Shown: positions 25,532 through 34,808, numbered from the stretch's first letter. The stretch: DNA of 64,000 nt from Pedobacter westerhofensis (GCF_900182595.1 NZ_FXTN01000006.1:62001-126000), one strand, 5' to 3'. Numbers and translations are program-made. The notes: generated from the sequence alone by a model not told the origin.

Positions 25532-28336
25532 CTATATTATTGATTTGTAACGCTTTGAACGCATATTAAATGCATATTCAGTTCCTTCCATTACATCGCA
25601 TATCTCTTTCTTAATAACCCGGTCTTCAACAGTCCCTGATTGTAACACAGAAAGTTTCTTACTTTCAGAATCCATAGAGTGTATGTATTCTGCATCACCA
25701 TTAACCGGAATATTCGCGTTATGGGTGACGACAATGATTTGGCGATGTTCCTTTGCCTGATTCAAGCGGTCAACAATCAGTTCATAGACAAGGCGATTGT
25801 CCAGATCATCTTCTGGCTGATCCAATAATAGCGGCATTGTTCCCTGACTTAGAATAATAGTTAAAATTGCTGTTGTTTTTTGTCCAGCAGAGGCTGTACT
25901 CAGAGGCTTTAATGCTGAAGATCCTGAAGGCTTATACTTGATTGAGATTTCATCCTCAGGCCAGAACAGTTCAACTTCGTCCATTTGCGATTCGGTAAGA
26001 TCTGCAGCAAGATTTCTGAAATATCCGCTTATGCCCGTTACTACTAACCCGGCTTTTGAATCTACAATGGCTTGTTTCACGGTCACCATTTTTTGCTCTG
26101 TAACTCCTGTAAAAGCTATCTTAACTAATTGGTCTATATCACTTTCAAAACCAGTTGGCTTCTGTAAAATCCCCCTTAGTCTGACAACAAAATCGCCCTT
26201 ATCCCTAAAAGGAATAATAGTCACATTAATTTTATCGTCCTGCATTAAATTCTCTACATGGTCTTTCCTTGCTTGGAATATCTCGCGAGTCTTGGCGAAG
26301 AAGTCGGTCTTGATACCTTCCCTTTCAGTCATTTCTACACTCAGCGACGTTTCAATCTCTGTTAGGCGCTCTAGCTCAGCAGATTTGATCGTTCTGGCTT
26401 CTGTAAGCGCTTCAAATCTAGTAAGATCGTTCATACCTTGTTCCGCTAGTTCTGCCTTTTTCGCTTCAAAATCACTTTCATTTGCTCGTAAACTATTGGC
26501 CCAAGAACTGGAAGTTAAAGCGATTTCAAAAGTACTTTTAAGTTGGACAGCTCTTTGCTGTAATGCTATCAACTCAACTTTGATAGCATTGTATCCATTC
26601 ACAACAGCTTGAGATAATTGTTCCAGCTCAGTTGATTCAGATGCCTCAAAACTATCGAACTGGATATTATCAACAACGATATCTTCAGCTGCTTCCTCTA
26701 ATAGCCCCTCTTTCGTTTGGGCTTCATTGACAAAATCATTTATCAACCTTTTCTGGGTTGAGAACTTTTCTTTATCAATGAGCAATGTCGCTATTCCACT
26801 TTGCTGGTATAGTGATATCTGATCTGTCAGATCTGTTATCTCTGTCTGAAGCCTGCCTTTCCCCGCGATTTGTTCCTGTTTAGTTCTAATTGCAGCAGAC
26901 TTTTCCAAGAATGACAGGCGTAAAACATCACGCTCATTTTTAATATCTTCCAAGCCTTCAACAGATCGGTCAATGCGTTCTCTTAAAGAGTTCGGCTTTT
27001 GTGCAATTTCATAGATCTGCTTTTGTGAATAATGTTCATATTTTAGAAAATCAATATACCCTTCAGCCGATTCAGGAAGCCATGCCGAAGTAACTTGGTC
27101 GTATTTCTTAATGCTAATCGTTTGGCGACTAGAATCAGTTATGTCAGTAGCAGTAATCTTGTGTAAAATACGGTTACGGACAAATTCGACAACTATTATT
27201 GTTCCCTCTTTAATAACGCCTTTCTCCGTCTTTGAATCAAACTTTTTATAGAAACCATTATGGTCCGATATTATTTCATTCAGTCCTGAAATATCTAAGG
27301 TGCGGTTAAATAAGCCTCGGATAAACCTGAGGATGCTTGATTTACCGCTACCTCTTCCACCAATGATCGTTGTTAATTGAGGGTTAAATTCAATATGTAA
27401 TGGAATGCTTGCATGCGTCACATGCGATCCCGTAATCATAATAGATCTAATCCACAGGTCGGGTGCTTCATATGGGTGTTGCTGATAGCTAAAGTCATTA
27501 CGTATCCTAAACTTAGGCATCAATATGGCTTGCCTAAGGCCTTCCAAGGTGGGCTGTTCGTCCATTTTAATCCAGGTATATCTAGAACCGATACCATCCA
27601 AACCATGCTTAGAATCCCCTGAATCATGAGGATTATCTGAGAAAGTCAGAACCGCCAACTTAGATGAAACTGCATATTTTGCCGCAGTGAACCATTTCTT
27701 AATGGTAGTGTCATCAATACGAGGAGTTGGTTGACTATAATACTCATTTAGGCTATCCCTTAGTTCTGTATTTTCTGTTGTAGATAAAGATTGATTTAAG
27801 AACTCCTTGTGAACCACCTGAACTGCATTAATGTAACCCAATGCATAAAACTTCTCTAGATTAGCAACGCTTACGTCACCCAAACCATTAAACTCATCAA
27901 CGTGTGCGGGTATGATTAACGCCCCTTCCTCATTGGCAATGTCTGCGACATCAAAAATATTCATAGAAGTGAAAGCCTCCGCATTAGCAAAATCCGAACG
28001 ACTAATTCCGCATCGGATTAGGAAGTCATTAACGTCCGCAGTGGTTTTCTCGACATCAAAGAGGATTAGCAGATGGATTTTAGAAGTGTCACATGTGATT
28101 TCCACACCAGGAAAAATTACAAGGCCAGTACCAGTGGCTGCATTTTTAATCTGATCAATAGCATTACCAGAATTATGATCGGTTACGGCAACACAGTTCA
28201 AGCCCTGATCAATGGCTTTTTGCACCCATTGTTCAGGAGAAACGGTCTGATCCCGGAAACAAACACTTTCAGTTGTATGTAAATGCAGGTCGCATTTTAA
28301 CCAGCGTGTACCTTTAAAATATATTTGAGAAGCCAT
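25532..28336 (-). CDS. PHP-domain/AAA SMC-like ATPase (TrlF-like), possible defence protein
   Basis: A 934-residue protein. The N-terminal PHP phosphoesterase domain (about 12-290) shows CDLHLH at 15-20, AVTDHNSG at 60-67, GVEI near 77-80, AHVDEF near 154 and SDNPHDSG near 243, so most metal ligands are present. An ABC/SMC-type ATPase follows: Walker A GGRGSGKSS at 326-334, a central coiled-coil insertion (about 440-700), signature-like STASAGQKTTAIL, Walker B PLLLDQPEDDLDN and the switch IIVVTHN. The architecture matches the TrlF-family ATPases, often found in variable genome islands. A role in nucleic-acid processing or phage defence is inference. It is a single-gene transcript with repeat copy B upstream. 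Confidence 0.82.
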   Translation of the reverse strand: MASQIYFKGTRWLKCDLHLHTTESVCFRDQTVSPEQWVQKAIDQGLNCVAVTDHNSGNAIDQIKNAATGTGLVIFPGVEITCDTSKIHLLILFDVEKTTADVNDFLIRCGISRSDFANAEAFTSMNIFDVADIANEEGALIIPAHVDEFNGLGDVSVANLEKFYALGYINAVQVVHKEFLNQSLSTTENTELRDSLNEYYSQPTPRIDDTTIKKWFTAAKYAVSSKLAVLTFSDNPHDSGDSKHGLDGIGSRYTWIKMDEQPTLEGLRQAILMPKFRIRNDFSYQQHPYEAPDLWIRSIMITGSHVTHASIPLHIEFNPQLTTIIGGRGSGKSSILRFIRGLFNRTLDISGLNEIISDHNGFYKKFDSKTEKGVIKEGTIIVVEFVRNRILHKITATDITDSSRQTISIKKYDQVTSAWLPESAEGYIDFLKYEHYSQKQIYEIAQKPNSLRERIDRSVEGLEDIKNERDVLRLSFLEKSAAIRTKQEQIAGKGRLQTEITDLTDQISLYQQSGIATLLIDKEKFSTQKRLINDFVNEAQTKEGLLEEAAEDIVVDNIQFDSFEASESTELEQLSQAVVNGYNAIKVELIALQQRAVQLKSTFEIALTSSSWANSLRANESDFEAKKAELAEQGMNDLTRFEALTEARTIKSAELERLTEIETSLSVEMTEREGIKTDFFAKTREIFQARKDHVENLMQDDKINVTIIPFRDKGDFVVRLRGILQKPTGFESDIDQLVKIAFTGVTEQKMVTVKQAIVDSKAGLVVTGISGYFRNLAADLTESQMDEVELFWPEDEISIKYKPSGSSALKPLSTASAGQKTTAILTIILSQGTMPLLLDQPEDDLDNRLVYELIVDRLNQAKEHRQIIVVTHNANIPVNGDAEYIHSMDSESKKLSVLQSGTVEDRVIKKEICDVMEGTEYAFNMRSKRYKSII

Positions 28337-28455
28337 AATATTAAGATGACCTTAAAGCTACAGAAACACAATTGCAATATTGAAGTTAACATGATTTTGC
28401 ACGTATTAGAACCAAATAGCACTACGCCAACAATCCGTCGATCACCCAAAGACTT

Positions 28456-28605
28456 CATAATTCCCTCCTTTAAAAAGACGGTCCTGGCTGATCTGACTTT
28501 AATTAAAGCTTACGGCGAAAAAAGAAATTTCGGTTTGTGTGATAAATCTTGTAGTATCCATTATTCCACCGTTTTTTGATAGAAAAAGAGATGAGTATTT
28601 GATAA
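28456..28605 (-). repeat. Dispersed Hin-site-like repeat, copy B (long form)
   Basis: On the minus strand it reads TTATCAAATACTCATCTC, TATCAAAAAACGGTGGAAT, about 90 bases similar to copy C, and AAAGGAGGGAATTATG. It lies directly upstream of the PHP-ATPase gene and in the same direction as it. It fills most of the 385-base gap between that gene and the arsenic operon. Confidence 0.8.
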
Positions 28606-28721
28606 TATTTGTGAACTTAAATAATAGAGTGCACGATTTCTTTAACGATATATTACCTTTTAATATTTTAAAAAAAACGACCAATTAACGATAGGCTCAC
28701 TATTAAATGTAATGGTTGCTT

Positions 28722-29459
28722 TTACCTAGCTTCAAATAATCCTTGTGCAAATTCATCTGGTAAAGGACTTTCCAGTATTCCCTGAGAAGCCATGTTAAGG
28801 TCATAGGCGACCCTTCTAAATTCTACTTTAATACTTTCCGGATCCGATACAGAACTCTTCTTATCTATTGTTAGCATAACGTAACATCCCCGTGAATCGC
28901 CATCCTTTGGTTTTCCAACCGATCCTAAATTGATTACATGTTTAAAAACACCGGCACTGCTTTCCATTATCCGGTGATAGGGTTTATGAGAATGGCCGAC
29001 AAATAATAGGTCAGCATTTGCTTCTTCCATCATTTCCAGCACCTGTTTTTCTTCGGTATCAAACAACGTATATTCATCTACACTCCGGGTACTGCCATGA
29101 GCCATTACGATGTTTAATTTTTCACTGCCTTGCTTAAATTCCAGTCTGATGTGCGCAGGGAGCGTCAACAAATAATCTCGATGATGTTGTTCAACTAAGT
29201 GGTAAGCATACTTTTTACCAGGCTCGCTTAAGCTCTGGGGCGTAGTGATCAGGTTTTCTACTTTTAAGTCATGGTTTCCGGCAAGGGTAGCTATACCCCG
29301 CTTTCTAATTTCAGCAATGACTTCATTTGGCCACACGTTGTAACCTATCAAATCGCCAAGACAGTATATAGCATCAGCAGTCTGTTCGTCCAGGTCTTCC
29401 AACATGGCCTTAAAAGCCGGAAGGTTAGCATGTACATCCGAAAAAAGTGCAATCTTCAT
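28722..29459 (-). CDS. Calcineurin-like metallophosphoesterase (YfcE/MJ0936-like) in the ars operon
   Basis: A 245-residue phosphoesterase with all metal motifs: DVHAN at 8-12, GDLIGYN near 35, GNHD near 60, and later VMAHGST and FVGHSHKPY. It shares one base with the ACR3 gene (start 29459), so it is the last gene of the arsenic operon. Its role in arsenic resistance is unclear; hydrolysis of an arsenylated or phosphorylated metabolite is possible but speculative. Confidence 0.85.
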   Translation of the reverse strand: MKIALFSDVHANLPAFKAMLEDLDEQTADAIYCLGDLIGYNVWPNEVIAEIRKRGIATLAGNHDLKVENLITTPQSLSEPGKKYAYHLVEQHHRDYLLTLPAHIRLEFKQGSEKLNIVMAHGSTRSVDEYTLFDTEEKQVLEMMEEANADLLFVGHSHKPYHRIMESSAGVFKHVINLGSVGKPKDGDSRGCYVMLTIDKKSSVSDPESIKVEFRRVAYDLNMASQGILESPLPDEFAQGLFEAR

Positions 29460-30544
29460 TATTGTATTGTTTCTAAGGTCTTAGCTGGATAGTATTTTTT
29501 TCTGAAGTAAAAAGCAAGGTTCACCAGGGCAATCAGTGCAGGAACTTCTACTAAAGGGCCGATCACTCCGGCAAAGGCTTGACCTGAATTGATTCCAAAT
29601 ACGCCAATGGCGACAGCAATAGCGAGTTCAAAATTGTTCCCGGTTGCCGTAAATGCGATAGAAGCGCTCTTAGAATAGTCTGCACCAAAATAACGTCCTG
29701 CAAAAAAGCTCATGATGAACATGATGGAGAAATATATGACCAGTGGAATGGCAATTCTAACTACATCCATGGGAATGTGTACGATTAATTCTCCTTTTAA
29801 ACTGAACATGATCACAATGGTGAAAAGTAAAGCAATAAGGGTAATGGGAGAAATCATAGGTACAAAGACATTATTGAACCATTCTTTTCCCTTTATACTA
29901 ATCAGCACGTATCTTGAAATAATTCCAAGCGCAAAAGGCAACCCTAAATAAATCGCAACACTTTTAGCTATTTCACTAATCGTAATATTAACCTCCAGGC
30001 CTTTCAAGCCAAAATAAGGAGGCAATACCGTAATAAAGATATAGGCAAAAACACTGTATAATAATACCTGGAAAATACTGTTCAATGCAATCAGACCTGC
30101 TGCATATTCCCTGTTTCCTTCGGCAAGTTCATTCCAGACTACCACCATGGCAATACATCTGGCAAGGCCAATTAGGATCAGACCCACCATATATTCCGGA
30201 TAGCCCCTTAGGAAAATAATGGCCAGAAAAAACATTAGTAATGGCCCAATTACCCAATTTAGAATAAGCGAGACGCTTAATACTTTAGTGTCTTTGAATA
30301 CTTCACCCATTTTTTCATAACTCACCTTTGCAAGCGGAGGGTACATCATCAGGATCAGTCCAATGGCTAAAGGAATGTTTGTGGTGCCACTGGAAAAGGA
30401 ATTTATAAAACCAGAGGATGAAGGCACGAAGTAACCTATGCTCACCCCAAGAGCCATTGCAATAAATATCCATAAGGTTAAATACCGGTCAAGGAAACCA
30501 AGTTTTTTTCTTTCGGCCACAGGGGCACAATTATTTGCGCTCAT
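29459..30544 (-). CDS. acr3: ACR3-family arsenite efflux transporter
   Basis: A 361-residue membrane protein with ten hydrophobic segments. Key ACR3 features are [23 protein letters not shown] with the conserved cysteine, [14 protein letters not shown] and [20 protein letters not shown]. It exports arsenite using the proton gradient. The start overlaps the end of arsC by one base, and its own end overlaps the metallophosphoesterase start. Confidence 0.95.
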   Translation of the reverse strand: MSANNCAPVAERKKLGFLDRYLTLWIFIAMALGVSIGYFVPSSSGFINSFSSGTTNIPLAIGLILMMYPPLAKVSYEKMGEVFKDTKVLSVSLILNWVIGPLLMFFLAIIFLRGYPEYMVGLILIGLARCIAMVVVWNELAEGNREYAAGLIALNSIFQVLLYSVFAYIFITVLPPYFGLKGLEVNITISEIAKSVAIYLGLPFALGIISRYVLISIKGKEWFNNVFVPMISPITLIALLFTIVIMFSLKGELIVHIPMDVVRIAIPLVIYFSIMFIMSFFAGRYFGADYSKSASIAFTATGNNFELAIAVAIGVFGINSGQAFAGVIGPLVEVPALIALVNLAFYFRKKYYPAKTLETIQ

Positions 30545-30969
30545 TAAGTCTTTTGGTTTATATGTTCGCTGATAAAGTCATCCGAGTAAACTTTAATCAA
30601 GTCTCTGACCCTTCTGAATTCGTCCATGACTTCTTCCGCAGTTCCAGTCGCTTTTGCAGGATCAGGAAAGTTCTGATGAAAGCGCTCCACCTTGCCAGGA
30701 AAATAAGGACAGGCCTCGTTTGCATTATCACATACGGTGATCACTGCATCAAAAGGAATAGACAAGTATTCATCTACATGGTTAGAGGTATGAGATGAAA
30801 TGTCAATGTGGTCTTCTGCCATGACCTGCACCGCTTTTGGGTTTACCCCATGGGTTTCTATTCCTGCACTATAGATATTGGCTTTACCTTCTGCATAATG
30901 ACGCAGGTAACCTTCAGCAAGCTGGCTTCTGCAGCTATTTCCTGTACACAGGACTAATATATTTTTCAA
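30544..30969 (-). CDS. arsC: Arsenate reductase, low-molecular-weight phosphatase type
   Basis: A 141-residue enzyme reducing arsenate to arsenite for export by ACR3. The P-loop is [15 protein letters not shown] with nucleophile C8 and C13-R14. The second redox cysteine is in [14 protein letters not shown], typical of thioredoxin-coupled Ars[13 protein letters not shown] carries the catalytic aspartate. It lies 6 bases after the acetyltransferase remnant and overlaps acr3. Confidence 0.95.
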   Translation of the reverse strand: MKNILVLCTGNSCRSQLAEGYLRHYAEGKANIYSAGIETHGVNPKAVQVMAEDHIDISSHTSNHVDEYLSIPFDAVITVCDNANEACPYFPGKVERFHQNFPDPAKATGTAEEVMDEFRRVRDLIKVYSDDFISEHINQKT

Positions 30970-30975
30970 TTTTGT

Positions 30976-31461
30976 TTAAATTATGGTTTTACTTCTTCTT
31001 TCTAATAGGACGGTATCCCGCCAGGTGTCATGTTGTTTTCCAATCTTTTCTCTAATGCCAAGGATCCGAAAACCCGCTTTCTCATGAATTTTTAAGCTTG
31101 ATGCATTTTCCGGAAAAATTCCAGCCTGCAAAGTCCAGATGCCTTCCTGTTCACTTGCCTTGACTAGCTTATTAAGCAGACCAGATCCAATACCTTTTCC
31201 ACTAAACTCTGGATCAACGTACACGCTCACTTCTGCAACCCCGGCATAAACGCATCTGGAAGAAACAGGGGTTAATGCGGCCCATCCACGGATAGTACCA
31301 TTCTAATCATAGACAAAGCGACAAGTTTTTAAATGTGAATCGTCCCATTCCTCAAAGGTTGGGGCAGTGGTTTGAAAAGTGGCATTGCCAGTTGCAATTC
31401 CCTTTTCATAAATAGATTTAACCTGCTCCCAATCTGAAAAAACTAAAATTCTAATCCCCAT
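30976..31461 (-). pseudogene. arsN-type GNAT acetyltransferase interrupted by an in-frame stop
   Basis: The frame starts with ATG at 31461 (MGIRILVFSDWEQVKSIYE) and reads as a phosphinothricin-acetyltransferase-like GNAT until TAG at codon 53 (31305-31303) in RFVYD-stop-NGTIRGWAAL. It then continues in the same frame to SVYVDPEFSGKGIGSGLLNKL, the acetyl-CoA motif, and the normal end. Only one base change is needed to restore the full 161 codons. The ATG at 31230 could give an 84-residue fragment with the acetyl-CoA site but without the substrate region. Genes of this type (arsN1) acetylate organic arsenicals. Confidence 0.8.
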
Positions 31462-31470
31462 GTTTTTTAT

Positions 31471-31941
31471 TTAGCAGCAGCCACCACCTGGAGTACACGC
31501 ATTTGCGTCACCTGCCAGGTTTACCATTTCAAGTTTTTCTTTTTTTGCCGGAATGCCGCATTTGTCCATGGCAAGGCAAGCAGTCGTTTTTGAGGTCAAA
31601 ACAAAGTTATCCCCGTCAAAGGCTAGGTCATATTTACCTATGGTTTCAGACTGATATTCTACTTCTATATCAAGATCTTCCATACCGATAACCTGCTCAG
31701 ACAAAGAAATGATGTTCAATAATTTTCCTGCTTTCAAACGGTGCTCAAAATCATTGGCATCCCAAAGCTGGAAATTTGCTACTTTCTCATGTCGTACGGT
31801 ACCTCCGCAGTCGATAAAGTCTTTAGTGATTATACCAACTTCGGTAACATGAAAATGCTCAGGCACAGCCTGACCGTTCTCTAGTTTAAAATTAACGCTT
31901 TCTCTTTTAGCCAGGATTTCTTTAATTTCTGATAATTTCAT
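31471..31941 (-). CDS. DUF6428-family protein of arsenic operons
   Basis: A 156-residue cytosolic protein ending in ACTPGGGCC, a possible metal or arsenite site, with another cysteine pair in TTACLAMDKCGIP. The family DUF6428 is common in Bacteroidota ars operons and has no known activity. It is the first gene after arsR and has its own operator copy upstream, so its level should track arsenite. Confidence 0.78.
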   Translation of the reverse strand: MKLSEIKEILAKRESVNFKLENGQAVPEHFHVTEVGIITKDFIDCGGTVRHEKVANFQLWDANDFEHRLKAGKLLNIISLSEQVIGMEDLDIEVEYQSETIGKYDLAFDGDNFVLTSKTTACLAMDKCGIPAKKEKLEMVNLAGDANACTPGGGCC

Positions 31942-31954
31942 AACGATATATTTA

Positions 31955-31980
31955 ATATTGCAATTTAACGATTGATTTAA
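31955..31980. promoter_or_regulatory. ArsR operator copy 2, before DUF6428
   Basis: ATATTGCAATTTAACGATTG followed by ATTTAA. The same core ATATTGCAATnTnACGATT occurs at 32329. It lies between arsR and DUF6428, so the downstream operon may have a second regulated promoter. Confidence 0.6.
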
Positions 31981-31992
31981 TCTTTAAAAAAA

Positions 31993-32322
31993 CTAACAGC
32001 AGTCAGCTTCTTGTATGTAAGCGCCTAAAAAAGCACCCATCTGGGTCTCTATTAATTTCCAGGTTACCGGATTGATACAATAACAAACACTGACTCCTTC
32101 AATGGTACCCTGAATGATTCCAGCAGTCTTTAATTCTTTTAAATGTTGGGATATCGTCGCCTGGGCAAGACCAAGTTCTTCGACCAGGTCCCCACAGATG
32201 CAGGTATTCGAAGCAAGTATCCTTTGTAAAATTGCGATACGGGCAGGATGGGCCAATGCTTTTAGTAAAGTAGCCAATTGGTTTTGTTCGGCGCTGAATA
32301 TTTCTGTTCTTGTAAGTCCCAT
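31993..32322 (-). CDS. arsR: ArsR-family arsenic-responsive repressor
   Basis: A 109-residue winged-helix repressor. I use the ATG at 32322 (MGLTRTEIF); the longer frame needs a TTG. The DNA-binding helix is LGLAQATISQHLKELKTAGI. The metal site is probably ASNTCICGDLVEEL together with the C-terminal cysteine pair EADCC. It heads the ars operon, and nearly identical operator sequences lie before it and after it. Confidence 0.9.
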   Translation of the reverse strand: MGLTRTEIFSAEQNQLATLLKALAHPARIAILQRILASNTCICGDLVEELGLAQATISQHLKELKTAGIIQGTIEGVSVCYCINPVTWKLIETQMGAFLGAYIQEADCC

Positions 32323-32328
32323 AATTGT

Positions 32329-32354
32329 ATATTGCAATGTTACGATTAAATAAT
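32329..32354. promoter_or_regulatory. ArsR operator copy 1, before arsR
   Basis: ATATTGCAATGTTACGATTA followed by AATAAT. It overlaps the region just upstream of the arsR start, as expected for autorepression. Confidence 0.6.
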
Positions 32355-32396
32355 TTAATATGCAACTTTGTTAGAAACCGAGTAACTCTTTATTTA

Positions 32397-32451
32397 AAAT
32401 AGATATGGCGCAAAGACAGGTTTGTCCTACCCTTTGTACCATATCTATTAA
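32397..32451 (-). terminator. Long imperfect hairpin between Cys-rich gene and arsR
   Basis: ATAGATATGG at 32399 pairs with CCATATCTAT ending at 32448, and CAAAG pairs with CTTTG inside. AT-rich flanks extend the stem. It lies 16 bases after the small Cys-rich gene and probably ends that transcript. Confidence 0.6.
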
Positions 32452-32466
32452 ATCTAACTAGCTAAC

Positions 32467-32664
32467 CTAATACTTACAGGTTTTATCGCACTTCCCAGAA
32501 CCCTTACATGCTTTACTGCAGTTATCCATACAGTTCGGTTTGGTACAAGTTTTGGAACATTTGGTACAGTCATGCAATTTTGTATTGCAGCATGGAGTAT
32601 TGGCGAAAGAAATGGAAAATATAGTGATCACCATTATCATGGTGATAAATAAAAACTTTTTCAT
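32467..32664 (-). CDS. Small exported Cys-rich protein
   Basis: 65 codons: a signal peptide (MKKFLFITMIMVITIFSISFA) and a mature part of about 44 residues with 11 cysteines (TPCCNTKLHDCTKCSKTCTK, CMDNCSKACKGSGKCDKTC). The pattern suggests a periplasmic metal-binding or metallothionein-like peptide. No named family is recognised. It is between the ars and copper regions. Confidence 0.65.
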   Translation of the reverse strand: MKKFLFITMIMVITIFSISFANTPCCNTKLHDCTKCSKTCTKPNCMDNCSKACKGSGKCDKTCKY

Positions 32665-32726
32665 GTTTTAAGATTGAATGTTTAATTAATTAATGAACTG
32701 ATAAAATTGAATCAAGCAATAAATTA

Positions 32727-33053
32727 TTAAACAGCAGGCGGACGCCAGCTTACCGAAGAGTATCGAGACAACTCTCCAAGGTAATTCGGGATGGATACTT
32801 TCTTCATGAAGATAGGAAACAAGGATGCAGGAGATAAAACTTCACTTTTCAGAAAAGTAATATTTATACAGATGGTCATTGTTTGACAGGCGGTCGGATT
32901 ACATCGGTTTTTCGATAAATCGGTGCATGATGACTCCTTGGTCATTTCATGACAGCACTTGTCTGATGCACTTCTTTGCATGCTTTTTGCATTTCCTTCC
33001 ATAAATGGGAAAACAACAATACATAAAGCCAGAAACAAGACCATGATCTTCAT
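32727..33053 (-). CDS. Small exported metal-associated protein (HYC_CC_PP-like)
   Basis: 108 codons with a signal peptide (MKIMVLFLALCIVVFPFMEGNA). The mature part has SDKCCHEM, several further cysteines, and ends SVSWRPPAV. The CC motif and terminal PP resemble the small Bacteroidota HYC_CC_PP proteins found near metal efflux genes. Function is unknown; metal binding is inferred from the residues. Confidence 0.5.
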   Translation of the reverse strand: MKIMVLFLALCIVVFPFMEGNAKSMQRSASDKCCHEMTKESSCTDLSKNRCNPTACQTMTICINITFLKSEVLSPASLFPIFMKKVSIPNYLGELSRYSSVSWRPPAV

Positions 33054-33294
33054 AAGGCGAAATTACGACAAAGAGTACTTATAGATCTTATATAACTTTG
33101 AAAAATTTTTACATAATTCCGTGAGTCACCTAATATTTATCAAAATTTGGTTAATAGTAGACTAAAGTAAATAAGGCAATGTCATTTTGTGATTTGCCAA
33201 TCCATAACTAACTCATATATCAGCTTTTTAAGATGAAATATTAAATTTTAGAACAAAACTTATAAATGATTTGTATTAAGTTAGTTACCTGATA

Positions 33295-33717
33295 ATGAGA
33301 AAAGCCTATGCCATAAGTTTTGCAGTATTCTACCTGTTATTAACAACAGGCATGTTTGTCTGTATTGTTCATTGTGCAGGTGAATATTTACTCGAACCGC
33401 AGGCAAGCAATAATCATCATAACAAAGCCAAATCCCATGAAGAGGCCAAACCTCATACCCATAAAGAAAAACCGTGTTCTAAAGAGAAAGATTGTGAGTG
33501 CTGTGACCAGCATGGGCAGTATGCCATCAGCGAAAATATCCAGAATTCGTCCAGCCCATTTTTCACTGCCTTTGCAATTTTAACTTATCCAACAGGTTTT
33601 AAGGATCTCTTCATCTTTCGCAAAGAAAAAAAATCTATGGATTGGCCAAAGGGTAATGCACCACCTGGCCTTTTAAAAACTCCACTTTATATTTCCAACT
33701 GTACCTTCCTGATTTGA
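33295..33717 (+). CDS. Membrane-anchored His/Cys-rich protein (HYC_CC_PP-like)
   Basis: A 140-residue protein with one N-terminal hydrophobic segment followed by FVCIVHCAGEYL, a His/Lys-rich linker (NNHHNKAKSHEEAKPHTHKE), DCECCDQHG and NAPPGLL. The HxC, CC and PP elements fit the HYC_CC_PP type. It is divergent from the previous gene and precedes the HMA-AraC regulator; a role in sensing or binding copper outside the membrane is inferred. Confidence 0.55.
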   Translation: MRKAYAISFAVFYLLLTTGMFVCIVHCAGEYLLEPQASNNHHNKAKSHEEAKPHTHKEKPCSKEKDCECCDQHGQYAISENIQNSSSPFFTAFAILTYPTGFKDLFIFRKEKKSMDWPKGNAPPGLLKTPLYISNCTFLI

Positions 33718-33791
33718 TCAAGCTAGGACTATTTAATAGTCCATGGAACATCCCGTATCCTATATATTTTCATTTAGCTTGATCTTTTAAA

Positions 33792-34352
33792 ATGTTATTA
33801 CATATAAAAAATATGGTTTGCGACCGTTGCACAATGGTTGTACGCCAACAATTAGAACACCTGGACTTGCAGGTTTCAGAAATCTCTCTTGGGACGGCTC
33901 TTGTCTATCCTGACCCTTCGGAAAATAAACTGAGAGAAATAGCAGCGTCTTTTAAAGTGCTTGGCTTTGAGCTGATCGATAATGAAAAGGATAGGTTGAT
34001 TGAAAGCATCCGAAACACCGTTATAGAAATTATACATCATTCGGATTTAACCCAACATATTATCTTCAGTCAGGTATTAACGGATCGCTTACATAAAGAT
34101 TATAGCTATCTAAGCCGCCTATTCTCTGAAAGCGGAGATCTGACCATTGAAAAATTCATTATCCAGCAAAAGATCGAAAAGGTAAAAGAGCTGCTTCAAT
34201 ATGGGGAACTCAATCTAAATGAGATCGCATGGAAAATAGGGTACAGCAGCAGTGCACACCTTTCAAATCAGTTTAAATCAGTTACTGGTCTCTCTCCAAG
34301 AGAGTTTAAGACCATGAAATTAAATAGCCGAAAGCCACTGGACAAAATATAA
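33792..34352 (+). CDS. HMA-like domain fused to an AraC-type HTH: putative copper-responsive regulator
   Basis: A 186-residue protein. Residues 1-65 read like a heavy-metal-associated domain with the metal loop NMVCDRCTMVV, as in CopZ. Residues about 80-178 are an AraC double HTH (YSYLSRLFSESGDLTIEKFI, ELNLNEIAWKIGYSSSAHLSNQF, TGLSPREFK). The direct fusion of a metal-binding domain to an AraC reader suggests a one-component copper sensor. It precedes the DUF305 and copper genes on the same strand. Confidence 0.75.
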   Translation: MLLHIKNMVCDRCTMVVRQQLEHLDLQVSEISLGTALVYPDPSENKLREIAASFKVLGFELIDNEKDRLIESIRNTVIEIIHHSDLTQHIIFSQVLTDRLHKDYSYLSRLFSESGDLTIEKFIIQQKIEKVKELLQYGELNLNEIAWKIGYSSSAHLSNQFKSVTGLSPREFKTMKLNSRKPLDKI

Positions 34353-34376
34353 TCAATTATTTATTAAAACTAAACA

Positions 34377-34754
34377 ATGAAAAACAAATTAATCATGCCA
34401 TTAATTGCCATAGCGGCAATTGTGGTAAGTTGCCAAAACCAGCAATCCAGTAGTCAAACGAATGATTCGCTAATGAACGGTGACAGTTCCGCCCATGCGA
34501 TGAGTACCACGAAAAGTAATATGGCAGATTCGTCCATTATGTTTTCCATGAACCAGATGATGGAAAATATGCATAAGATGGAGAAATCAGGAAATGCGGA
34601 TCATGATCTTGCAGCTTCTCTCCAGGAACATCATAAAGGAGCTGTTGATATGGCAGAGGCCGAACCAATGTTTAAATCAATGGCAACAAAAATGATTGCT
34701 GACCAAACAAAGGAAATCCAAGAGTTCGAAAACTGGCAGGCAGGGCATAAATAA
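34377..34754 (+). CDS. DUF305 lipoprotein
   Basis: A 125-residue protein with a lipoprotein signal (LIMPLIAIAAIVVSCQ, Cys 20). One DUF305 unit is visible: MQNMENMHKMEKS-like Met-rich helix, then LQEHHKGAVDMAEAEPMFKS. Met and His spacing suggests copper binding at the outer side of a membrane. It is in a run with a second DUF305 gene 54 bases downstream. Confidence 0.8.
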   Translation: MKNKLIMPLIAIAAIVVSCQNQQSSSQTNDSLMNGDSSAHAMSTTKSNMADSSIMFSMNQMMENMHKMEKSGNADHDLAASLQEHHKGAVDMAEAEPMFKSMATKMIADQTKEIQEFENWQAGHK

Positions 34755-34808
34755 AGTTGATCCACAACTAATTGTATCAATAAACCAATCTATTTAATAC
34801 TTATAACT

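Noticed and set aside
25938..26612. 224-codon + strand frame inside the PHP-ATPase gene
   Set aside because: It is antisense to a gene with clear motifs over its whole length; serine- and leucine-rich shadow.
33137..33160. TTTATCAAAATTTGG as another recombinase half-site
   Set aside because: Only the AT-rich TTATCAAAA is shared, which is expected by chance in this base composition, and no core follows.
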